A stretch of DNA of 13,666 nucleotides from the NCBI GenBank assembly GCA_025924495.1, contig JAICIG010000201.1, positions 1-13,666 on the forward strand. Reading direction: 5' to 3'. Origin of the DNA: Pirellulales bacterium. GTDB lineage: Bacteria > Planctomycetota > Planctomycetia > Pirellulales > JAICIG01. Shown here piece after piece: positions 1 through 6,014 of the stretch. The position numbers were made by a program, and so were the translations under genes. The notes under the pieces are model-generated. The model saw only the letters and a program-made list of their open reading frames with translations, had not been told where the DNA came from and ran no database searches. The first letter of the stretch is position 1, and each line of letters begins with the position of its first letter.

Positions 1-2
1 AG

Positions 3-1133
3 ATGGCAACTATTTCGGATTTGTCGCCGCATTCTGCCGCGAGCCAGACGGCCGCGAGTCGCCGCGTTGTCACGCTCGATGATGGCAGCGGCCTGGCCGC
101 CTGGGAGGGCGCCTGGTCGGCGCTCGACGAGCAAGCCGCGAATCCAATGCAATCGTTTGCCTGGATCGAAGCCGCGGCGGCGACGATTGGTAAAAGCGGG
201 CGGTTGCAATTCATTGGGCTCGAGCAAAACGGCCAGCTTGCGGCCGTGGCGCCATTGTGCAAATTGCCTGGCGCCTGGGGCGCGCCGTGGGAGCTGTTGA
301 ATCTCGCCAGGCTTTACGAACCGGCCGATCTCGTCTGGTCAGACGAAACGGCGCTAGAAGAGCTGGTGACGGAACTCGCGCGGCGCGGCCTGCCGCTGTT
401 CCTGGGCCGGGCGCCGGCATGTTCGCCCGTGATTCCGGCAATTCGCCAGGTTTACGGCCGCCGAGGATGGGTCGTCTGCCGACCGCAGGCCAGCACGCCG
501 TATATTCCGCTCGATGAAAGCTGGGCCATTCCAGAAAACAAAATCTCCTCGCGCCGACGCTCCGACTTCCGCCGCTCGCGTCGCAACGCTGAGGAACTGG
601 GCGAAGTTTCCTCGGAAATCCTCACTCCCCAGCCAGGCAATGTCGACGACTTATTGGATCTGGCGTTCGATGTCGAGAGCCGGTCGTGGAAGGGGGATCA
701 AGGCACGGCTTTGGCGCGCGATTCGGCGCGCGGCGAATTCTATCGCCGCTACGCTCGAAGCGCCGCTCGCCTCGGTTCACTCCGGATCGGCCTGTTGCAT
801 ATTGGCAAGCAAACGGCGGCCATGCAGATCAGCGTGGTGCACGCCGGCTCGCTGTGGGTGCTCAAGGTGGGTTACGATCCCGAGTTTCAGCGAGGAAGTC
901 CTGGCATTCTGTTGATGGTGGAACAAATCAAGGCGGCCGTTGCCGAAGGTTTGAAGAACTACGAACTGCTTGGCACGGTCGAGCCCTGGATTCAAGTCTG
1001 GACGGATCACGAACGCGGCTGCGTTTCGCTGCGGGCCTATCCCGCCAATGCGCGAGGCCTGACCGCCTTGGCGAGCGACGCTAGCCGAAGGTATCTTGCC
1101 CGCCGCAAGGAGCGTCGCACTTGCAAAGCTTAA
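3..1133 (+). CDS. GNAT-fold acyltransferase, BioF2/CelD-BcsL type
   Basis: This 376-residue protein looks like a GNAT-fold acyltransferase of the BioF2/CelD-BcsL type, a family often tied to polysaccharide or cell-envelope acylation. The best evidence is the C-terminal half: a basic stretch RRRSDFRRSRRN near residue 185, then an ESRSWKG..GTA segment (about 227-240), then core strands with GLLHIGKQTAAMQISVV and LLMVEQIKAAVAEGLKNYELLG. The W-K-G..GTA segment followed by a Y-R-R helix is typical of this group. No signal peptide or membrane segment is visible, so it should be cytoplasmic. The ATG lies two bases from the window edge, so its ribosome-binding site cannot be seen and the true start could lie further upstream. 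The 3' end overlaps the next gene by 13 bp, which suggests translational coupling. The substrate cannot be deduced. Confidence 0.72.
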   Translation: MATISDLSPHSAASQTAASRRVVTLDDGSGLAAWEGAWSALDEQAANPMQSFAWIEAAAATIGKSGRLQFIGLEQNGQLAAVAPLCKLPGAWGAPWELLNLARLYEPADLVWSDETALEELVTELARRGLPLFLGRAPACSPVIPAIRQVYGRRGWVVCRPQASTPYIPLDESWAIPENKISSRRRSDFRRSRRNAEELGEVSSEILTPQPGNVDDLLDLAFDVESRSWKGDQGTALARDSARGEFYRRYARSAARLGSLRIGLLHIGKQTAAMQISVVHAGSLWVLKVGYDPEFQRGSPGILLMVEQIKAAVAEGLKNYELLGTVEPWIQVWTDHERGCVSLRAYPANARGLTALASDASRRYLARRKERRTCKA

Positions 1134-1996
1134 CGACCTATCTGCGGCGCACCGCGTCCACTTGCTTGATGCCGCTCGCGCAGCGGGCGGCGCGAGCTTA
1201 TATTGCCGGACCGGAGTTGTCCAACGCGCTGCACCTCGCGCAGGAGCTGGCAGAACGGGGCTTTCGAGCAACGTTTGGATTCTGGGACGGGCCCGAAGAT
1301 TCGCCTCGGCAGGTCGCCGACTATTATCTTGCCGCGCTCGACGCCATCGGGGCCTCGGCGCCGGAAGCGTATTTATCGATCAAGCTGCCGGCCTTGGGTT
1401 CATCGCGAGCGCTGCTATCTGAAGTGCTGGATCGAGCCCGCGCGCTCGACGTGCAGATTCACTTCGATTCATTAGGCCCGGAAACCGCCGACGACATGTG
1501 GTCGGCCGTTGGCGCGGCGGCCGATGGAAAGCTCAAGCTTAGTTGTTCCGTACCTGGCCGCTGGCGGCGAAGTCTCGATGATCTCGAACTCGCCATCGCG
1601 CATCGAATCGCCGTGCGCGTCGTGAAGGGCCAATGGCCCGATCCCGACGCGCCCGACCTCGACATGCGCGCGGGCTTCTTGAATATCATCGATCGGCTGG
1701 CCGGGCGCGCCCGGCATGTCGCCGTCGCCAGCCACGATGCGACACTGGCGGGCGAATCGCTCCGCCGAATGAAGGGGGCCGGCACGTCTTGCGAACTCGA
1801 GTTGTTGTACGGTCTGCCGGAGCGCGCCGTATTGCCCTTGGCCGCATCGCAACAGGCGCCGGTCCGCTTCTATGTGCCTTATGGCAAGGCGTACCTGCCG
1901 TACTGCTTGGGCCAGGCGAGACGACAACCCCGCTTGCTTTGGTGGCTGTTGCGTGATTCACTAATGTCGGCCGTGATTCCCACGGCCCGCTCTTAG
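1121..1996 (+). CDS. Proline dehydrogenase-fold flavoprotein with altered substrate site
   Basis: This 291-residue protein resembles a monofunctional proline dehydrogenase, the FAD (beta-alpha)8 barrel that oxidises proline to pyrroline-5-carboxylate. Family landmarks appear in order: SIKLPALG with Lys88 (family SVKL.ALG), a strand ending in HFDSL, RVVKGQW at 166-172 (family RLVKGAY), VAVASHD, CELELLYGLP (family EFQMLYG), and FYVPYG with Tyr251. Length is close to the usual ~300. Two changes stand out. The Tyr of RLVKGAY is Trp172. The Arg-Arg pair that binds the proline carboxylate in known enzymes is Gly264-Gln265 when aligned on the flanking P-Y and Q-P. The fold is therefore clear but proline as substrate is doubtful. 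The TTG start is chosen because AAGGAG (1107-1112) lies 8 bp upstream and nothing better is in frame. It overlaps the preceding acyltransferase gene, implying co-translation. Confidence 0.75.
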   Translation: MQSLTTYLRRTASTCLMPLAQRAARAYIAGPELSNALHLAQELAERGFRATFGFWDGPEDSPRQVADYYLAALDAIGASAPEAYLSIKLPALGSSRALLSEVLDRARALDVQIHFDSLGPETADDMWSAVGAAADGKLKLSCSVPGRWRRSLDDLELAIAHRIAVRVVKGQWPDPDAPDLDMRAGFLNIIDRLAGRARHVAVASHDATLAGESLRRMKGAGTSCELELLYGLPERAVLPLAASQQAPVRFYVPYGKAYLPYCLGQARRQPRLLWWLLRDSLMSAVIPTARS

Positions 1997-2004
1997 CTGC
2001 GACA

Positions 2005-2045
2005 AGTAGCGTCGCGGCTGCCGCGCCGACACAGCCGCGGTCAAC
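2005..2045 (+). terminator. GC-rich hairpin between the proline-dehydrogenase-like gene and rph
   Basis: An 8-bp perfect inverted repeat, CGCGGCTG (2013-2020) and CAGCCGCG (2032-2039), with an 11-base loop, begins 16 bases after the stop at 1996. A run of five T lies about 14 bases beyond the stem, too far for a textbook intrinsic terminator. It may be a weak terminator, an mRNA-end stabiliser or an rph leader structure. Confidence 0.3.
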
Positions 2046-2074
2046 GATCGCGTTTTTCAGCAGAAAGCATTGCC

Positions 2075-2800
2075 ATGCGACACGACGGCCGACGGCCCGA
2101 CGATCTTCGCCCGCTCAGGATCAAGCGACGCTATACTCGCACCGCGCCGGGCAGCGTATTGATTCAAGCTGGGCGCACGACCGTGCTCTGCACGGCCAGC
2201 GTCGAAGAACAAGTACCGCCGTGGATGAAAGGCCAGGGGCGCGGCTGGGTGACCGCCGAATACAGCATGCTGCCGGGCAGCACCAGTCCACGCAAGCAGC
2301 GCGACCGAGGCGGAAAAGTCGACGGCCGGACGACCGAAATCCAACGCCTGATCGGCCGCAGCATGCGCGCGGTCATCGATCTAGAAGCGCTGGGCGAACG
2401 GACGATCACCGTCGATTGCGACGTGCTGGATGCCGATGGCGGCACCCGCACCGCCAGCATCACCGGCGCGTTCGTGGCGCTCGTCGACGCCATCCACTCG
2501 ATCAAAGCCCTGCTGGCCGGCCGCGAGCCGCTGCGCGACAGCGTGGCCGCGGTGAGCGTGGGGATGGTCGAAGGCAAAGCCGTGCTGGATCTCGATTATC
2601 ACGAAGATTTCTCCGCGGCCGTCGACATGAACGTGGTAATGACCGGCGCCGGCCAATTCGTCGAAGTCCAAGGGACGGGGGAGGAGGCGACTTTCAGCGA
2701 ACAAGAGCTGACGGCGCTCGTCAAACTCGCCCGCGGCGGCATTCGCAAACTTAGCCAGTTCCAGCAGAGTAGCCTGGGCAAGCAGTGGCCGTTTGCCTGA
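2075..2800 (+). CDS. rph: Ribonuclease PH
   Basis: This is ribonuclease PH, the phosphorolytic 3'-5' exoribonuclease that trims tRNA 3' ends using phosphate. At 241 residues it matches the family size (E. coli has 238). It opens with the characteristic RxDGRxxDxLRP segment, followed by [19 protein letters not shown], the [14 protein letters not shown] loop, [21 protein letters not shown] containing the phosphate-binding arginine, the [21 protein letters not shown] core (here [11 protein letters not shown]), and [18 protein letters not shown] with the catalytic acidic residues. All key residues appear present, so it should be active. It would act in the cytoplasm as a hexameric ring. The ATG is preceded only by a weak purine-rich stretch (CAGAAAG), but the N-terminus matches the family exactly. 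It converges on the metal ATPase gene with 24 bp between stops. The usual neighbours of rph, such as the dITP/XTP pyrophosphatase gene, are not here. Confidence 0.97.
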   Translation: MRHDGRRPDDLRPLRIKRRYTRTAPGSVLIQAGRTTVLCTASVEEQVPPWMKGQGRGWVTAEYSMLPGSTSPRKQRDRGGKVDGRTTEIQRLIGRSMRAVIDLEALGERTITVDCDVLDADGGTRTASITGAFVALVDAIHSIKALLAGREPLRDSVAAVSVGMVEGKAVLDLDYHEDFSAAVDMNVVMTGAGQFVEVQGTGEEATFSEQELTALVKLARGGIRKLSQFQQSSLGKQWPFA

Positions 2801-2824
2801 ACGGCGGGCTTTTAATCGCCTCAA

Positions 2825-4759
2825 TCACAGTGACTTGGGCGATTCGGCGAGCAGCCGCAAGCCGTTCAGCACGACCAAGACGGTGCTGCCTTCGTGGCCG
2901 AGTACGCCGGCCCACAGCGGCAGATTCATAAAACTGGACAGGATTAATACGCCGATGACGCAGCCTGCAAAAGTCAGGTTCTGGCGAATGCGGCGCCGGG
3001 CGCGGCGGCTGATCCAGATGGCAAAGGCCAAGGCCTTGAGGTCGTCGCTCATGAGCACGACGTCGGCGACTTCGAGCGCCACGTCGGTCCCAGCGCCCCC
3101 CATAGCGATTCCCACCTGAGCCGTCGCCAAGGCAGGCGCATCGTTCACGCCGTCGCCGACCATGGCCACCGTCCTTCCTTGGTCGAGCAGGCGGCGGAGC
3201 TCGAACACTTTTTCGTCAGGCAACAAGCCTGCGCGAACCTCATCGGCGCCGACTTGCTTTGCCACATTCAAGGCCACGCGTTCGTGGTCGCCGGTCAGGA
3301 TGATGTTCGATTGCACTCCCAGACGCTTCAGGCTGGCCAGTGCTTCGGCGGCATTGGCGCGCGGGCGATCGCTGAGCGCGAGCACGCCGCGGACGTGTTG
3401 CTGCGGAGCGATCACCAGCAAGACCGTATGGCCTTGTTCTCGCAGCGCGTCGGCGGCTTGCTTCACGTCGTCCGGCACGGCGGTTTCGTGCGTTTCGAAC
3501 AGCGATTCGCGGCCGATGCCCACCCAGCCACCGTCGACGTGGCCATGCACGCCAGCGCCCATGTGGCTTTCGAATTCGTCGACGGTCGGCAGCTCGATGT
3601 TTCGCGCTTGCGCTTCTCGCACGACGGCCTCGGCCAGATGATGTTCGCTACGTTGCTCGACTGCCGCGGCAAGGCGCAATAACGCCTCAGGAGGCACGTC
3701 GGCGGGCGACCAAATCTCTGCGACCACAGGTCGACCCGGCGTAATCGTGCCGGTCTTGTCGAACGCCACGACATCTACGGCGCCCAGCAATTCCAGGAAA
3801 CGACCGCCCTTAAACAGCACGCCGTGGCGTGCCGCCCGCGCAATCGCCGACAGGACGACGGCTGGCGAACCGATGACCACCGCGCAAGGCGACGCCACGA
3901 CCAGCAGCACCATGGCATGATAGAAAGCGTCTTGATCGTCTCGTGTGTGAAACAACAGCGCGCCCGCGAACGTCGCGGCGGCGCTCAACAGCACGGCCAG
4001 CACATACGGCTGTTGCCACGACTCGACGAACTTTTGTGTCGGATCTTTCTGCGCTTGCGCCTCGTGTACCATTCTGACGATTCGCTCGAGCGCCGTATCG
4101 CTGGCGCCGCGCGTCATTTGCACGAGCGCCGCGCCGCGGCCATTCATCGTACCCGCAAAGACCTGATTCCCTGGGGCTTTGTGCACCGGTTCGCTCTCGC
4201 CGGTAATGGTCGACTCATCGATCCAAGTTTCTCCTTCAATCACCTCGCCGTCGACGGCCACGCGCTCGCCAGGTCGAAGCCGGATCAGGTCGCCGATCTC
4301 AAGCGTGGCAATGCCTACCCGAATCTCTTCGCCATCGCGAACGAGCGTGGCTTCGCTGGGCCGCAATTGCATCAGCGACTCGATTGAACGCTTCGTGCGA
4401 TAGGTGGCGTAGGCCTCGAGCGTGTTGCTCAGCGAGAACAGAAACAGCAACACCCCTCCCTCAGCCCAATCGCCAATCGCGGCCGCTCCGGCAGCGGCGA
4501 ACAACATCAGCAGATCGACGCCGAGCTGTTTATGCCATAAGTTCCTCACTGCCGCCGCTGCGGTAGCGGCGCCGCCGGCGACGTACGCCACGAGATAAGC
4601 TGCGAGGGCGAAGCGAGATGATCCAAGCCCCCATCCCAGCAGAAGGCTTCCTAAACAGACCGCTGTCTGCCACGCCAAGGCCGTAGGGGGCCGGGGCGGC
4701 TGCTTGTCGGGCGGCTGAACCGTTTCGCGTTTGTCGCAGGAGCGGACGGCGGACGCCAT
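2825..4759 (-). CDS. P1B-4-type metal-exporting ATPase (cobalt/ferrous iron class)
   Basis: This 644-residue integral membrane pump exports transition metal ions using ATP. It carries the P-type signature set: TGES in the actuator domain, the phosphorylation site DKTGT with Asp334, and GDGVNDAPAL in the hinge. Metal selectivity is indicated by SPC at 290-292 in the transport helix, replacing CPC, and by HEGST at 622-626 in the last membrane helix. These two motifs define the P1B-4 group, whose characterised members move Co2+ and/or Fe2+ (CoaT, CtpD, PfeT). There is no N-terminal heavy-metal-binding domain, only about 25 polar residues before the first hydrophobic helix, as is usual for this group. 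The nucleotide-binding HP dipeptide reads HH (SEHHLAEA). The ATG at 4759 has GAAGGG about 8 bases upstream on the - strand. A terminator and structured stretch lie 84 bases upstream and may regulate it. Confidence 0.93.
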   Translation of the reverse strand: MASAVRSCDKRETVQPPDKQPPRPPTALAWQTAVCLGSLLLGWGLGSSRFALAAYLVAYVAGGAATAAAAVRNLWHKQLGVDLLMLFAAAGAAAIGDWAEGGVLLFLFSLSNTLEAYATYRTKRSIESLMQLRPSEATLVRDGEEIRVGIATLEIGDLIRLRPGERVAVDGEVIEGETWIDESTITGESEPVHKAPGNQVFAGTMNGRGAALVQMTRGASDTALERIVRMVHEAQAQKDPTQKFVESWQQPYVLAVLLSAAATFAGALLFHTRDDQDAFYHAMVLLVVASPCAVVIGSPAVVLSAIARAARHGVLFKGGRFLELLGAVDVVAFDKTGTITPGRPVVAEIWSPADVPPEALLRLAAAVEQRSEHHLAEAVVREAQARNIELPTVDEFESHMGAGVHGHVDGGWVGIGRESLFETHETAVPDDVKQAADALREQGHTVLLVIAPQQHVRGVLALSDRPRANAAEALASLKRLGVQSNIILTGDHERVALNVAKQVGADEVRAGLLPDEKVFELRRLLDQGRTVAMVGDGVNDAPALATAQVGIAMGGAGTDVALEVADVVLMSDDLKALAFAIWISRRARRRIRQNLTFAGCVIGVLILSSFMNLPLWAGVLGHEGSTVLVVLNGLRLLAESPKSL

Positions 4760-4840
4760 GCATTGGCCCTTCTAGAATGGTCGACTCATTCGACGTGAAG
4801 AGCAAGCCGCGTGCCTGCATTCAACTGGCTCGAGCGGGCT

Positions 4841-4870
4841 AATAAAAAAAGCCGCGTGTTCCGCGGCTTC
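4841..4870 (-). terminator. Rho-independent terminator reading leftwards
   Basis: On the - strand an 8-bp perfect stem (4862-4869 pairing with 4849-4856) with a 5-base loop runs directly into seven T residues (4850-4844). This is a textbook intrinsic terminator. It ends a - strand transcript from the right, although no protein gene lies there on that strand. It sits upstream of the ATPase start, so it could end a small RNA or act as an attenuator in the ATPase leader. Confidence 0.8.
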
Positions 4871-5035
4871 CGCCTGATCCCGAGCCTCGTGAGCGTGCTA
4901 GTCGTCGATTCCCCGTTGTCAGGATGCAAGTGCCGTCACCCTTGCTGACTCATCCGGCACTTGCCACGTATGAGCGAAGCTAGGCTCTCCGCTCGCGAGG
5001 CTCCCTTGCGCTACTTACAAGGTTACTGACCGTTG
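4871..5035 (-). ncRNA. Candidate structured RNA: small RNA or metal-ATPase leader
   Basis: This stretch has no convincing reading frame but folds strongly. A 13-position closing helix pairs 4882-4894 with 4991-5003 (12 of 13 Watson-Crick). It encloses an apical hairpin with 9-bp perfect arms at 4927-4935 and 4955-4963, which itself contains a GTCA/TGAC inner stem. Two single-stranded bulges of about 25-30 bases lie between the helices. The whole ends at the - strand intrinsic terminator. A long closing stem, wide bubble and apical stem resemble 6S RNA architecture. Equally, a folded element plus terminator 84 bases before a metal-ATPase start is the layout of a transcriptional riboswitch. I could not match it to the NiCo (czcD) or Mn riboswitch consensus. 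The strand rests on the terminator: the one non-canonical pair in the closing helix is G-U on the + strand and C-A on the - strand, which argues the other way. The 5' end is unknown. Confidence 0.38.
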
Positions 5036-5063
5036 TACCTCCTAAATTGGCCCCTCTTTCTCC

Positions 5064-5090
5064 GCCGGACTGCCCTTCGGGGCTTCCGGC
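5064..5090 (+). other. UUCG-capped hairpin
   Basis: Arms GCCGGA and TCCGGC plus inner arms GCCC and GGGC enclose TTCG, so the + strand transcript would carry a very stable C(UUCG)G tetraloop. The same DNA on the - strand gives a CGAA loop. No T-run follows immediately, so it is not a classic terminator. It may belong to a + strand RNA or processing site. Confidence 0.4.
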
Positions 5091-5676
5091 CACCGGCCCA
5101 TTCTCTCTTCTGCCCTCTCCACTTTATTCTACGCACGCCGCTGTGCGAAGTTCATTCGCCGATCGATAAAGCTCGTTTTGAGACTTCCGATTGTGACGAC
5201 TGCCTAGTAGAGCGCGTCGGCTACATACTTGATGGCACATTTGATGCCGCAGCCAATGCGATCAAAGCGTGTAAGGTCCGGACTTGAACGAAGCAATATT
5301 GCGCAGAGTGGATGGTACTCCGCCGCACAGTGACTGTGCCAATTCGCACAAGTCCGGCACACATACAGTCGGCCGTCCGTTTAAAGCATGCAAACATGCG
5401 AGCGTTTACGACGCCACGATTGATTGTAGTTCGAGTGGCCCATGACTTGCTCACGGACGGGTATCGAAACGAACGTACCGTGCGTTCGTCCGCGAGAACT
5501 GTTTCGGGACGAGACAATCGCATCCATCTCGCGTCTTCGGCGGGCGGCAGGCCATCAATCCAGAGCGGGAGCCGAAGTCGGTATCGTTCCAAGCGACCGT
5601 CGGCAGGCAGTGCGGATTGCGGCGCCAGCGTCTTCAAGTTGCGGGGTTAAAACTTAAAATTACAGGAGTGCGGCGA
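5091..5676. other. Intergenic region with clustered inverted repeats, no supported gene
   Basis: About 590 bases contain only short open frames with no family resemblance and poor start contexts. Visible structure: CCGGACTTG (5278-5286) and CAAGTCCGG (5349-5357) form 9-bp inverted arms that enclose two smaller palindromes, GCAATATTGC (5293-5302) and GCACAGTGACTGTGC (5325-5339). Further right, ACGAACG and CGTTCGT form a 7-bp repeat around 5471-5491. A promoter for the small gene at 5677 presumably lies here. TTCAAG (5633-5638) and TAAAAT (5655-5660) are 16 bp apart, but would leave almost no leader before the start. I see no tRNA and no transposon ends. Confidence 0.4.
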
Positions 5677-5913
5677 ATGACTTCCGTCGGCGAACAAAAA
5701 CAAGCAACTAGCTCTGATCTGGCCCAAGTGCAGCGAGTCGTGGCAGAACTGCTGAACGTTCTCCACGCCCAGGCGAAAGAGATCGAACAACTCACAATGC
5801 ACGTGGAGCGGCACACCGATCGTTTGCTACACCCGAGCCAAATGGCTCTGCTGGTTTCCGAGTTGAGCGAACTGCAATCGCGCGTTAAGAATTGGCAAGT
5901 CGCCAAGGCCTAA
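5677..5913 (+). CDS. Small helical coiled-coil-like protein, unknown function
   Basis: This encodes 78 residues. The ATG is chosen because AGGAG (5664-5668) lies 8 bases upstream. A longer in-frame start at 5617 lacks such a site. I do not recognise a family. After a short polar N-terminus (MTSVGEQKQATSSD) the sequence is almost continuously helix-prone, with leucine, valine and isoleucine spaced in a heptad-like manner through QVQRVVAELLNVLHAQAKEIEQLTMHVERHTDRLL and again in LLVSELSELQSRVKNW. A proline (HPSQ, about residue 55) separates the two helices. It has no cysteine, no signal peptide and no membrane segment. A soluble dimeric helical hairpin is a reasonable picture. It lies 101 bp upstream of the PatZ-like gene on the same strand and may be co-transcribed with it. 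Confidence 0.6.
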   Translation: MTSVGEQKQATSSDLAQVQRVVAELLNVLHAQAKEIEQLTMHVERHTDRLLHPSQMALLVSELSELQSRVKNWQVAKA

Positions 5914-6014
5914 GCGGCCCCCGCCCTGCTGAATCGTCACGGCGCGGCCGCCACGCCCGATGCGTCTGCGACGGCGCCCGGCGTCCAACGACCTACTCTG
6001 CAGGAGCGCCATAC

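Noticed and set aside
3179..4387. Long + strand frames inside the ATPase region
   Set aside because: Antisense shadows of a gene with every P-type ATPase motif intact.
4871..5035. NiCo (czcD) or yybP-ykoY manganese riboswitch
   Set aside because: Position before a metal ATPase is suggestive, but the conserved junction sequences of either class are not visible on the - strand.
5033..5287. 84-codon + strand frame
   Set aside because: No ribosome-binding site, no family resemblance and unusual residue composition; it also overlaps a stable hairpin.
5221..5637. 138-codon - strand frame
   Set aside because: Weak start context and no recognisable domain; overlaps palindromic sequence and other equally poor frames on the + strand.
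5892..6014. N-terminal extension of the PatZ-like protein from TTG 5892
   Set aside because: It overlaps the small upstream gene, has no ribosome-binding site and no homology to the family, whereas GTG 6015 has AGGAG 8 bp upstream.
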